Assembly (NCBI GenBank): GCA_964016885.1
Contig: OZ024747.1
Location: 2,883,360 to 2,947,359, forward strand
DNA: 64,000 nucleotides
Source: Eledone cirrhosa
Taxonomy: Eukaryota > Mollusca > Cephalopoda > Octopoda > Eledonidae
Direction: 5' to 3'
The notes below the pieces were generated by a model, which saw only the letters and a list, made by a program, of their open reading frames with translations, was not told where the DNA came from and made no database searches. Of the stretch, positions 9,955 through 21,194 are shown in pieces. The position numbers and the translations under genes were made by a program. Positions within the stretch are counted from its first letter, which is position 1. Each line of letters starts with the position of its first letter.

Positions 9955-10135
9955 TATTTGTAGTAAGGTTGCTTGGATGCGTCCATAGGTGTATCTGAGG
10001 AACTTGCAAATCCAGAGTCAGGTTTGATCCACAAACAGATCGCACCTCTAGCTGTCCGCCGGAGAAACATTTGTAATACGTAATAAATTGTGTTCCGATG
10101 CATCACTGATTCTTCGTTTTCCATTTTATATCTAT
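9955..10135 (+). repeat. Hammerhead-like repeat family (copy iii-a, best preserved layout)
   Basis: It starts GTTGCTTGGATGCGTCCATAG, carries the ribozyme-like core (next entry) and ends ACGTAATAAATTG...GATGCATCACTGATTC next to an AT array. The head segment is shared with the copy at 39893-40040. The end segment is shared with all the fold-back copies. Confidence 0.65.
9989..10081 (+). ncRNA. Candidate type I hammerhead ribozyme with long helix II
   Basis: Seen: GTGTAT (9989-9994), CTGAGGA (9995-10001, fits CUGANGA), a 62-nt insert, GAAAC (10064-10068), ATTT, GTA (10073-10075), then ATACGT (10076-10081). GTGTAT pairs with ATACGT over six positions (two wobbles) as helix I. A-C/G-U closes a 2-bp helix III with a four-base loop. 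GUA is a permitted cleavage triplet. Helix II is the weak point: only C-G, U-G, G-C and C-G pairs around a mismatch are evident next to the core. Confidence 0.45.
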
Positions 10136-10469
10136 ATATATAGTTGTGTATAATGGTAGCTATGGTGCTTCCATAGGCGGTATGCCAAAATTAGCACTCG
10201 ATATTCAGCAGAGTAGAGTGTAGATAGTATAAAGAAAACAAAAAATCAGTGATGCATCTGGACTTAATTTATTGCGTGTTACAATTGTTTTTTTTATGAT
10301 AACACCCCAGTGATAAAATTTGCTCCAGACGAAACACCCCTATCTGAAAGAACCAGCAGAAGTAGAATCAGCCAGATCCATACAAGGACCATATCTCGAG
10401 CTACCTGCCGGCGAAACAATTGTAACATGCAATAAATTAAGATGCATCACTGATTTTTCGTTTTCTTTA

Positions 10470-10470
<1 letters not shown>
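10136..10470. mobile_element. Fold-back relative of the hammerhead-like family (copy iii-b)
   Basis: It has the tail module (ATGGTAGCTATGGTGC...GGCGGTATGCC, 10151-10190), then AAATCAGTGATGCATCTGG and ACAATTG. A diverged middle follows, then CTCGAGCTACCTGCCGGC, GAAAC (10413-10417), AATT, GTA, and the inverted end (GATGCATCACTGATTTTTCG). The two ends are reverse complements, as in the copies near 1.9 and 58.9 kb. The left core is interrupted. Confidence 0.6.

Positions 10471-10473
<3 letters not shown>

Positions 10474-10518
<45 letters not shown>
10474..10518. repeat. (AT)n microsatellite
   Basis: An AT array abutting the fold-back element. Confidence 0.95.
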
Positions 10519-10520
<2 letters not shown>

Positions 10521-11320
10521 AACTGTTGTTTGTCAATTATATATCAACTACCTTATCAAGCTTCCCTAGAAACCAGAATTATGGAATGCTGTCATCGTTC
10601 CATTGTAATCACAATATTCATACATCCACTAATTCAAAATGAAATCAGAATTTCATTTGTATGTGTGTGTGTGTGCATATGATGTGTATATGTGTAGGTG
10701 TGGGTGTCAAATTGCAGATTATGCAGATATATATATGTTTATATAAATGTTATCATTGTGTGTACATTTTGTGCATATAAAACATATGATTAGCAGAAAT
10801 ATTTTAATGTTAGATGTATTTCCTTAAGAAATCTAAGCAGAAATGCAAATGAATTCTAGAGACAAGAAGTAAATTTTCAAAAGACATCTTAAGTTGAAAA
10901 TAGCAAAATATATCTCGAAGTTATAATGTATATTTTAAGATTTTACAACAAACTAAATTTCATTAAAACAAACAATTTTCTCTAATAAAAAGCATACCTA
11001 AATTTGAGCAATACTTGGTTGTACATTGATGGCCAAAGTAACTCAAAATAGGAAATGATAATTGACACAGTTTGAAGTAAATGATTGGAATAATGTCATA
11101 AGAGTCATTTAATAGCCACAATAAATTAGATTTGTTTAGTTTGAAGTTAAGGTTGTTTGATTAAGAGATTTGTTTTTACAATCACATGGTCTTTGGTTTT
11201 AGATATTATGTCACATCTTGGGTAAATGAACTCTGCCTGCACCTCAAATGGACCAATACCTTTTCTGTGAATTTAGTAGATAGAAACTACACCAAGCCCT
11301 CTGTGTGTGCATGTATAGGG
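10519..11320. other. Non-coding, nothing recognised
   Basis: AT-rich sequence with short GT tracts near 10660-10700. Confidence 0.4.
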
Positions 11321-11324
<4 letters not shown>

Positions 11325-11363
<39 letters not shown>

Positions 11364-11507
11364 ATCCACACTGTAAATGTGGCTGGCATTAGGAAAGGCA
11401 TCCAGCCATGAAAACTAAGCCAGAAACAGTTCTGTATAGACAAGACAGTCATATGATCTGACTTGTCTCACAATGAGACAACCTGTCTAACCCAAGGACG
11501 TAAAACC

Positions 11508-11515
<8 letters not shown>
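11325..11515 (+). mobile_element. (GT)n followed by family B SINE
   Basis: (GT)n at 11325-11360. Then CCACACTGTAAATGTGGCTGG, CATTAGGAAAGGCATCCAGCC, ACCTGTCTAACCCAAGGACG. The copy lacks the usual hairpin word near its tail and ends at an AT array. Confidence 0.65.

Positions 11516-11516
<1 letters not shown>

Positions 11517-11565
<49 letters not shown>
11517..11565. repeat. (AT)n microsatellite
   Basis: A pure AT array between two opposed family B copies. Confidence 0.95.
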
Positions 11566-11568
<3 letters not shown>

Positions 11569-11569
11569 A

Positions 11570-11755
11570 CCATCATCATCCTTTTATATCTGCTCTCCAC
11601 GCTGGTGTGTGTTGGACAGGTTGTCACAGTTTGTGACTAGATAGGTAAGAGAGACATCTTGTTCACATCTTCCATATTTGGCTTGGTTACTCTGGCTAGA
11701 TGCCCTTCAAAACAGCAATGATTTTACAGAGTGTGCTGGGTATATGTTATTGTTG
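11570..11755 (-). mobile_element. Family B SINE
   Basis: On the + strand it begins ATCATCATCCTTTTATATCTG and has CACGCTGGTGTGTGTTGGAC and AGATGCCCTTCAAAACAGC, that is, the family B tail and body in reverse. With the preceding entry it forms an inverted pair around the AT array. Confidence 0.65.
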
Positions 11756-12622
11756 AGTTTAATTCAATGCCAATACATTTAGAACAACAAATAAACTGGT
11801 TATTATATCAGACAATAAGCAGATGTCCAGGAGTGTAGATTTTGTGATTGGTCTGTGAAATAAATTATGTAATACACCAAAGAACACACGAATTAATGTT
11901 TAGCTCCAGGTTAGCCATGATGGAGCAGACTTAAAGACAAGAATTAATGAATTTTGCATAAGAATATATTTCTAGCCTTAATCTAAAACAACTTCGTGAC
12001 CATAAACTCTGGAGGGAATAAACAGTTCCAACAACTAAAATATTGTGATTTCAACTTACTTGATTCTCATTCACTCAATGAGGTTTATGTTATTTTCCAT
12101 ATACACTTGTTGTCAAATCAAAGCCACCACCTAAGTTATTTTAGACAGATTTATAATGCAAAACAGTGATTTGATAATCTTTTAACATCTAATGAATCCA
12201 AGACATAAATAATTCCTCGCTCTAATAAACAATCACAGCACCATCTCATGGAATCACATTTCTATATGTGTTAGCTTTAAATATATTACTTCAACAGTTT
12301 TAGAAATACCCTATCTTCAAAAATATTAGACACACACACACACTTTAATTAAATTAGCACTAAAATAACAACAGCAACAATGAAAAACAGCATATTTCTG
12401 ATGAAAGAAACTACTTATGGTTTTCAATTAATTTTCAAAATAATCAAGAATTTTGAGAGGTTTAGTAAAATTACTAACTTTCTGATAATTAAGCCGATGT
12501 AAGGAACATAACTTAATGAAGTTTCTTACATAAAATTATGATGGAAGATTTTTAGATAAATATAAACATTTTAAAATAAGAATAGAAATAGAAGCATCAC
12601 TGTAGTATTAACTACATAATAT
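11756..12622. other. Non-coding, nothing recognised
   Basis: AT-rich, no repeat or coding feature recognised. Confidence 0.4.
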
Positions 12623-12633
12623 AGTCTAATAAT

Positions 12634-12798
12634 TGTTTCTACTTTTGGGACAAGGCCAGCAATTATCCAGTGTATTACTGGTACTTTATTTTATCGACCC
12701 CCGTAAGGATGAAAGGCAAAGTTGAACTCAGAATGGAAAGGGCAGTAACTCTATGTGTCAAAGCATGACGTCCGACCCTCTACCGATACTGCCAATCC
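12634..12798 (-). mobile_element. Family A tRNA-derived SINE with 11-bp TSD
   Basis: On the minus strand it runs from GGATTGGCAGTATCGGTAGAG (A-box region) and a diverged B-box region to TTTGCCTTTCATCCTTACGG, AATAAAGTACCAGTAAT and AGTAGAAACAATT. The target-site duplication AGTCTAATAAT is at 12623-12633 and 12799-12809. Confidence 0.88.
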
Positions 12799-12862
12799 AG
12801 TCTAATAATGGGACGCATAAACCCACTGGGAAAAGATGGGTGTTATGTGTACTGATATTATG

Positions 12863-13050
12863 GGCGGTGGATTGGCAGTATCGGTAGAGGGTTGGATGCC
12901 ATGTTTTGCAGCATAGAGTTATGCCCCTTTATGGTTTGAGTTCAAATCCCGCCGAGGTTAACTTTGCCTTTCATCCTTATGAGGTCGATAAAATAAAGTA
13001 CCAGTAATGCACGGGGATAATTGCTGGCTTTGTGCCAAAAGTATAAACAA
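12863..13050 (+). mobile_element. Family A tRNA-derived SINE with 8-bp TSD
   Basis: Complete copy: GGCGGTGGATTGGCAGTATCGG, B box GAGTTCAAATCCCGCCG, body and 3' end GTGCCAAAAGTATAAACAA. ATATTATG duplicates are at 12855-12862 and 13051-13058. It is oriented head-to-head with the SINE 65 bp upstream. Confidence 0.88.
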
Positions 13051-13058
13051 ATATTATG

Positions 13059-13561
13059 TAGTCAATGCTACGGTGATGTTTCTGTTTCTATTTCAATTCT
13101 AAAATTTTGCTCACTACATTACAAACATATTTCTTTTACTTTAAAATTATTAATTTGATATCATTGAACCAAGGCCAACTTCAGGTGGATTAGTGTCAAA
13201 TGACCTAAATAGAGATATTAGTGTTGTTGTAACTAAATATCAGAAAAGAACCTTGTGTGTTCATACTGAAAAGGTTTATTTGATATTTCTTCTGCCCTTT
13301 CACATTCTGAGTTCACATCATGCTGGAGCTTACTTGTTTAGTTCAACAGTACTATCTGGGCCCTTAGGACCTTTAACAGAGTTTAATCTGTTGCAATTAT
13401 TTTGATTATTTCCAGATTAAAAATAACATCCTTAGCCCTCCTGTCATTCTCAGAATGCCCGAAAAAAAGCTATGAATCCTGTCATTTACTCCATGACTAA
13501 ACAGTAAAACAAAATATGAAGAATAGAGAACTGGATAAAACTAGTCATAATTTTATTGTTA

Positions 13562-13563
<2 letters not shown>
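13059..13563. other. Non-coding, nothing recognised
   Basis: AT-rich. The 70-codon frame at 13193 has no support. Confidence 0.4.
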
Positions 13564-13632
<69 letters not shown>

Positions 13633-13640
13633 TCTCTATT
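13564..13640. repeat. (CT)n microsatellite
   Basis: About 38 CT units with one CC interruption. Confidence 0.97.
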
Positions 13641-16094
13641 ATTAGAATCCAATTCCATAGATAGACTTATTCAACACAAAAACACAAAGACTTAAGATTT
13701 CAAAGCAATAATGTTTCAGAAATATGAAACCATCTTTTAAGTTATAAACTTACATGTTTAGCAGAATTGTCAGTTAAGTTGGTCATGTGTCATTGTTGAT
13801 GTGTAATTGAAGTCGGGAAAGCGATTTCCCCAAAGAATTTGTATCATATAAATAAAGACCAAAAAGGAAACAAAACTACCTTTGATATATTTATTTATAA
13901 ACATGAAATACTATGAAATGTTAACATTATGGTTGTCATGGAATACTACAAAACCATGTTATATTAAAGTTCACAGAAATGGAAGTATTTTCTTTAGAAT
14001 GTATATATTTAGGTGTTGTCATAGGAGTAAAAAGTGATATATCATACAAACTCTTTCCAGAGAGACACAGACTAAAATGTGTGAGTGCTGAGAATTCAAG
14101 AGAGTAAAGATATAATCTTGTTGGCTGGCCAGCAGTTGACCAAAATGGCCAGCCAATCTGCTGCTATCAAATTAAGAGAGAGACAGCTCTAAGTACTGTA
14201 TTTTATATGAGAAAAGTGACGTTATGCTTTTCCTGGCCACTTGCTGGAAACCACAGATATTAATATCCCAACTGTTAATGATATATAAATACATGATAGT
14301 TTCTTAAACTACCAATAACAAAGCACAATTTTACTACACGTGTTTTTGAAATTTGCTTGTTTTTTCTTCCTAAACAAAAAGATTTAACAATATTATTTTC
14401 CAAAATAAAGAAAACTTACATTACTATATTATTAAAATAAATAAATATATTTCTTGGCTGAACTTAGACATTAAAATGTTCACAAAATAAGATGTCAGTC
14501 ATTTATTGAGTAGTTAGTATCAAAACTAATAAAACAAATCTGGGTAGAATATCCAAACTTTAAAATTAATAGAGGAAACTTAAAGCTCAGAAATATCTAT
14601 AAAATTTATATTATATGCTGATAGTATTCTTATTGAATATTGTGTTGATAGCAAACTATTGTTAATGACATTGGAAGTGAAATCTTAAGGCCTATATTTC
14701 ACACAGATACATTTTGCATTTAGTTTAATTACATGAAAATATTAAATAATATTTTCAATACCCATATTTGATCACATTAAGATCTCCAATAATAATAATA
14801 ATGATAATGATGGTAGTATTGATTGGTTTTATCTCTTGGTTTATTGCCAGTTTTATTTATTTATTTTTTTGTCTGTTGATTTGTTTTTGTTTAGTTTTTT
14901 TTATGAGCCTTCACTTTCTAAGATTCTGTTTTGGCTTGATATATGATAACTAAATGTTTAATTTTCTAATACAAAAAAAAGAAAGAAAGAGAGAAAGAAA
15001 ATAAAAACAAACAAAAAGAAAAGAAGAAAAGAAAAGAAAAACAACAAAATACAATATTGGCTGCAAAACTAGTAAACATTTATAACATATACCATAAGCT
15101 GAGCGATGCCAATAAATTGGTGTCTATATATTTTTTATGTTCACTTTCTTGCCAATTTCATCTATTCTCTAACAGAAGAGTTACTGCATCAAATAGTATA
15201 CTAAATAATTTAAAGCAAATCTCATATGTCAAACTTCAGACATTTTATAGACATCTTTTACAAGCCAATTTCTAGAATCCTTTAAGAATTCATCATTTGG
15301 AACAAAATTAAAATAGGAGAAAATCTACAGTTTCAGAAATATAGATTTCAACAGACTCATTTTAAATGGTGTACTAGATAAATATTGTTATACTATTTAT
15401 TATTAATAATGGAGATTGGCTGGAATATAAATTGATAGATTTTTGGGGAGGGTATGTTTTCAGATTGTGTGTTTATAATGTTTTAATGATTTCTTACATA
15501 GGCACAAGGCTAAAATTATTCTTTTTGATGGGGGCAGTCAGTTGCATCAACCTCAGTATTAGACTAGAGCTTATTCTATTGACCCTAGAAAGACAAAAAA
15601 CAAAATCAATCAAACAGAATGTGAATGTAGACTTTAGAGGGCTGTAACTAGAATGTATAGTTTAGAAACAGAGCTCATAAGTTCAAAACTTGACATTGTT
15701 GCTAATATTATTATTTATTAAGTAACACTAATTGTGTACAACATATTTAGGTTCAGTCAAAATAAATGTTTTTTGTAGTATATAATATTCTTAAAACAAT
15801 TTATATGTGAATTACAATATAAACTATGTCTTTTAACTTTGCTACATCATCCATAAATTAAAACCTTTCTCCATTTCAAACAAGAATATTCTAATCTCTG
15901 ATCCCTCTACCTCTATCACATGTGTGGTCTCCAGCCCTATAAGTCCACTTGAAAATCATTTAAAAAATCATGATAGAAACCTGAAAAAAAAAAATATGAA
16001 CTTAAGAAAAAATCACATCAATGCCTCAGTGAAAAGTCAGGCTAAAACAATGATGTATAATTCTGATTTCTGTAGAAAGTAGTGTAAATAATGG
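13641..16094. other. Long unique-looking AT-rich block
   Basis: No SINE, LINE or convincing exon is recognised in 2.4 kb, which is unusual for this window. An A-rich (AAAG/AAAC) tract lies at 14971-15050. If the gene at 17 kb extends upstream, this is probably intron. Confidence 0.45.
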
Positions 16095-16305
16095 CTTCTA
16101 ATTTAGGCACATGGCCAACAATTTGGGGGATGGGGAAGTTGATTACATCAACCCCAGTGTGTTACTGGTACTTTATTTTATCGATCCCACAAGGATGAAA
16201 GACAAAACTAACTTTGATGGGATTTGAAATCAGAACACAAAGGGCCATAACTCTATGCCATAAAGCACGGTGTTCAAAGGTCCACTGATACTGCTAATCC
16301 ACTGT
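16095..16305 (-). mobile_element. Family A SINE, diverged
   Basis: The + strand shows the reverse family: ATTTAGGCACATGGCCAACAATT, GTTACTGGTACTTTATTTTATCG, GGATTTGAAATCAGAACAC, CTGATACTGCTAATCCACTG. Point changes show that it is older than its neighbour at 16.6 kb. Confidence 0.8.
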
Positions 16306-16585
16306 CCTAAACATTGTAAATAATAAACAGAAATGTCTCTGAGACAGAACGAAATTCTGGGTGGAATAGCTAAACATTGTCAACACCTGAATTAGCTTGG
16401 TAGATTTAAATCATTAAACATGTTTATTGTACTTTTAGTTAATTTTCAAATTATTTTATATTTATAAAATTAATTTCACTGTACCACATCAAATAGTCAT
16501 AGAATGGATTTGATAAAATTATACAAATATCTTAAAATTTGATTTTTCAAATCTTGGCAAAGGGCAATAACCCAGAAACAATAAT

Positions 16586-16759
16586 TGTTTCTACTTTTGG
16601 CACAAGGCCAGCAATTATCCCAGTGCATTACTGGTACTTTATTTTATCGACCCCGTAAGGATGAACGGCAAAGTTAACCTCGGCGGGATTTGAACTCAGA
16701 ATGGCAAGGGCCGTAACTCTATGCGTCAAAGCATATCTACTGATACTGATACTGCCAAC
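16586..16759 (-). mobile_element. Family A SINE, young, TSD CAATAAT
   Basis: Near-consensus copy: TGTTTCTACTTTTGGCACAAGG to CTGATACTGCCAAC on the + strand. The duplication CAATAAT is at 16579-16585 and 16760-16766. The A-box end contains a small duplication (CTGATACTGATACTG). It lies 250 bp before the exon, in the presumed upstream intron. Confidence 0.85.
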
Positions 16760-17011
16760 CAATAATGGTTGTTTCTCTCTATCACTGCTAGGACAAACGG
16801 GTGGCAGTGGTCATCTAAAACAGTATAATGAGGCTATTTGCTTACAAACGAATCGAATATTATTATTATTCGATATAACCCATGTATACAAAAATCTATT
16901 TTTCTAATTTATGATTTTCAAAGTGTATTTTAGAAAATTATATTTCTCTACTTCATCTGTTATATAACAAATTTTCTCTCACCTTTATTTTGTTTGATTA
17001 CGAGTCTTTAG

Positions 17012-17162
17012 GAGGCTGCAGTGACATCTGGTGTTAGTAAAGAACATGAACTCATGCTTATACCTACTGACCATTTCAATAAAATATCAACTATGTCTTC
17101 TGATAGTGACAGTGGACATGGCTGGAGTGAGAGAAATACAGTACATTATGAAACCTTACCAG
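17012..17162 (+). CDS. Penultimate coding exon of an unidentified gene
   Basis: I do not recognise this protein. The acceptor is TTACGAGTCTTTAG behind a T-rich tract, and the donor is CCAG followed by GTATGT at 17163, a near-perfect consensus. The 151-bp exon is open for 50 codons beginning EAAVTSGVSKEHELM. An in-frame TAG ends exactly at the acceptor, so this frame cannot extend further upstream. It ends in phase 1 and joins 18905 without a stop. A serine/acidic patch, MSSDSDSGHGWSERN, contains a DSG core similar to phosphodegrons, and YETLP follows. Upstream exons must lie outside, or have been missed in, the preceding 17 kb. Reality of the exon: fairly sure. Function: unknown. Confidence 0.75.
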
Positions 17163-18904
17163 GTATGTACATCATAAAAGAACAGTTAATGTAATGTAAT
17201 AGCCATCAAGGCTAACAATCTTACTTTTTTTTATCTTATACCTCCCTTTCAATTGTATCTATAAATTTATTATCAAATAACTAGAGAATAACTAGAGAAT
17301 AATTTTCATGAGTTGAAACTTCGAAAACAATTTATGATTTTTTAAATATAAAATACATTGTTCAAAATCTAGTATATGGTTTACTAATTCATTTTACTTT
17401 TAAAATAAAGTTAATAACATTAACAATACGTAGATTTTCAGCAACTATTCTGGATCAACTATTTTTCTTTATTCAGTCATATGACTGTGACCATACTAGG
17501 GAACCACCTCTAATCCTAATAAAATTACTTTTCAAAGACATTCTTTGTTGATCATTTGTGTCACCATTTTGAAAGCTATAAAGTGGAAAACTGAATCTTA
17601 AAAAAAAATGGATGCCACTTCAAATAAATATAACATACTAATTAGCATATGTGGCCTTGATAAACTATAAGTACTTAGATTCTAGCTTCCTTCAAGGCCA
17701 AATTAATGGGAAATTGTTCACCTCTTTTTTTCTGAATATTTTGTTAAAATATCAATATTAAGTTGTAGCTTATTGTCTTAATGCAAGTGTCTATATTCCT
17801 CCATATAAATCTTGTTGCACTATTTCAAAGATAGTTGCAAATAGTTATTACTGGAGAATTTTTTATTAATTTTTTCTTTTTTCAACTAGTTTGTTCTATG
17901 TTTGTCAAGGAGGAGTATTAGGATTAAACTCTCAAACCTTTATTTCATACAAGATTTTAGCATTGTTTTCTAACTTTGCCACAAATATGAAGAACAAATT
18001 TAAATGCATTTTCACTAGTGAGAGAGATATGCTGAATTAAAAAAAAGGTTTATCCAATGTGTTCTCAGTGTCAACCCTGAGCTCTATCCTACTTAATATG
18101 GTTAATAATCTTAACATAGCTTAATGTTAGCTAACAAGGATTCGTTGTAAAAGGAAATTTAACATATTAGTAAAAATGATAAACAAGTGTAGTATTTGTG
18201 CAGAGAAGTCATGATTCATAAGTTCAAATGAACACTTATATATCTATTTGGTCACGTGTTTGACGTACTAATGTTAGAATTGTTATTAAAATAGATGAAG
18301 TCAAGAATCCCAAATCTATTAATAACTCATCTAAACTAATGAAATAAGATTTCTGTATCCATGTCAAGACAAATGATATTTACAGAATGTTTCTAAATGA
18401 TCTTCACAATATGTCTGACACACAATAGCTCTAGTGAAGGAAAATATTTAAATTGCCAAAGAAAGACTAAGTTTAATCATATTAAATAATATAAAAACTT
18501 GTGGAAAATAATTTGAAATATTTCCAATAAAAAAAAAACTTTTTTATCGTGTGAAGTTGTGAAAATATAATTATCAAATATTTATGTTTAATGCAACACA
18601 TTTAAAATAAAGATAAAATATAATTTTACAATTAGAATTCCACATTATTCCTCACAGGAAATTCTAAAATAATAGAAGTTAAATCATGAATAAAAATTAA
18701 GAATTTACACAATCTACAGGAATATACATGAACTATTTTCATGTAAAGCTATGTTATTCTAGGTAGTATAAATATATAGAGTAAGAATTTTTTGGGAGGA
18801 GGGATATACCCCAAAAGTAGTGAAATTTAGTCCAAAATCAATGTTAACAAAGCTTAATCTTAGCTCACGATGAACCTTTTGTTTTCTTTGTTTACTTTTA
18901 CGAG
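17163..18904 (+). other. Intron of the unidentified gene
   Basis: GT...AG intron of 1742 bp. A relic of a cephalopod SINE 3' end (TTTATTCAGTCATATGACTGTG, then GACCATACTAGGGAACCACC) lies at 17462-17510 in reverse orientation. The rest is AT-rich without recognised features. Confidence 0.65.
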
Positions 18905-19170
18905 GTTTCAAGCATTGTCAAGAGGATCAACAACAACACAAAAATAGGAGTTCTTTACCATGGACAACACACAAACCCAAGGATATTTCTACAAAATCTT
19001 CGTGTCAAGCAATTATTGATCAAAAAATTGTCTGCAATGATGTTATTGACCTTAAATCCTTAAGAATAAAAACTGCTAATCTCCCAGAACCTTGGAATTT
19101 ACCAATAAAAAATAGTTTCTCTTCATACCCCAAACCCCTTCCAGCTGTACCTAAAGTACCAAAACCATAA
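18905..19170 (+). CDS. Terminal coding exon of the unidentified gene
   Basis: The acceptor is TTTGTTTACTTTTACGAG. The split glycine codon (G at 17162 plus GT) restores the frame, which runs 87 further codons to TAA at 19168-19170. The translated tail is hydrophilic, Q/S/K-rich (GFKHCQEDQQQHKNRSS, PWTTHKPKDISTKSSCQ) and ends SYPKPLPAVPKVPKP. KPLPAVP fits the class I SH3-ligand pattern. No globular domain, signal peptide or membrane segment is seen in this part. It probably acts as a disordered C-terminal tail binding partners. Gene identity requires the upstream exons. Confidence 0.75.
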
Positions 19171-19890
19171 AAATAACTTCACTCTATTCAGGAAATATTT
19201 TCTAACGAGAAACATCAGTTTTACTCATAGGTTCGTTTCAAATATAAGATGTCAGTATAATTAACTGTAAACATGTTTAACCCCCACTATAATTATTCTA
19301 ATTATTGTAAATAAGCATGACTGCTATTCTACTAAAAGATACTGCACAAATCAGAATATATTTTCTATAATGTTCTAATTATTTCTACATTATTCTTCTA
19401 GGAAAAACATTAACTTAGCTTCTGTATAATTACTGACAGTTGTATTTTGCTTCATGTTATTCGTGCTGTTTTTCTAGTTTAATAAAAACAAAACAAAAAA
19501 GTTACTTTAAAAAGAGACTTAGTTTTCGTAATTTTAAAATATGATGCTCTATATTTTCCTAAAGTCAGCTAATTATTACAGAATTGTTCCATTAGTTTCC
19601 TATAAATGTGTTGTTTGTTTTGTTTTTGTTTAAGTTTGTTGTTATTCTTTTTTTTAAAAAAGAAACAAGAAAATAATTCCAACTGTACTACAAATTGATT
19701 GAATATTAATGTTCAAATAATTCAATATAAACAAAGTCTTTTATCTTAAACAAGTACTGTGAAGTTTTAGTGCAAAGTGGTGTGAGTACATGAGCCAAAA
19801 GCTATGTAAGATGTATAAATATTATATTCAACAAAGACTTATTGTACATAAATCCAAAGATGTAAATAAATACATTTATCTACTATATTT
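19171..19890 (+). other. Probable 3' UTR
   Basis: AATAAA hexamers stand at 19481-19486 and 19865-19870. The second is followed by T-rich sequence, a plausible distal poly(A) site. The region is AT-rich and free of SINEs, unlike most of the window, which fits a transcribed UTR. The actual end is inferred. Confidence 0.45.
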
Positions 19891-21190
19891 TGCTATATTT
19901 GTTTTTAAGTGAAACATTATCTGGAATTGGAATATCTCTTTAATATTCCAATAAACAAATGCCAACAATTTATCAAAATTCAAAAATAAGAAACAAGCTT
20001 TTTCTTTCTAAATATATGCTGAATGAAATAGCTCACTCCAGTACATTTAAAACTTTTAAGAAACAACTTCCTTATTAAAGATGTGATTTGGTGGTAACAG
20101 CTTTGTATAAATATATGTGGCAGTAATTTGGTTTTAATTTGTTTCAGGAATCCCAGGGGATTTCCACATTGGTTAATCTAATAGATATAATAAAACAATA
20201 ATTGACTAAATGTAGACTTTTACAAAGATCACAGCAACAGTAATTTAGAAAGATTGTTTACAAACACTTAGATCTTGATGAAACCTTTTTCTATGTGTCA
20301 GATATTTGTTACATTCATTTTGTTGCCAACTAATTATTCACTTCAAAGCTGCTATGTGACTCCAGTTTCCAGACATTTGAAAGCTATGATATAATGAATG
20401 GCATCTTGTTGGCAATATAACAATACAAATTACACCTGCTTAACATTGATGTCAATGGCAACCATAGACAAGCAAAATACTCATCAAATGAACATAGAAT
20501 ACCTTAGCTAAATTCACCAACATTTGCTGGTAAGTAATATTTTTCATATATATTTTACAGTATTAAATTACTAGTCAATTAAATTATATTAGAATCTACA
20601 TCTGAGTTCATACTGAATATATCATAACTGAGTGCAGATCAAATTATACATTACTATAATTTCTAATTAGTTTTGTAGTTTCTTATTTTCCTAAAGTGTG
20701 AATACGACATAGAATATATATATAATATTCATTTTATAAGATTAAATTAAAATATGTGTAAATACTATATGGAGGATGGTTAATTTACAAAGTCTTTGAT
20801 TTAGTTTTGATTCTTGGTTCTAATAATTTAATTTCTTTTTTATTATGGATACTTTTGCATAAAACAAACTTATCCTATTTTTTACCTCTCGAAAACCATA
20901 TTCTTCATGTTACTTTGGATAAAACAACAGAAGCAAATATTAAACAAAAACAAGCATTATACAATGTACTTCATTTAATTATGATTTCATACTTTGGCAA
21001 AGGACAGGCATTTGTAGGGAATAGTTAACAACTGTAGCTGCATAGTATTTATTTCATTGACTTCTGAAGGGTTGTGAACATTTAATTTGTCTACTTCAGG
21101 ACTGGAACTTAAAATGTAGAAAAATGAATCCAAATATTATAATATATTTTTAGATCTTCTCTATTTCACTGTTCATCAAGACACATCCAA
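19891..21190. other. Non-coding, nothing recognised
   Basis: AT-rich single-copy-looking DNA. The 73-codon frame at 20807 has no support. Confidence 0.4.
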
Positions 21191-21194
21191 ATGA

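Noticed and set aside
10015..10032. pol III B-box match (GGTTCGATCC type) in the ribozyme-like family
   Set aside because: Copies i and v replace the trailing CC, and the segment instead pairs as a hairpin with GATCG..CCT. No A box at tRNA spacing is clear. It may be coincidence.
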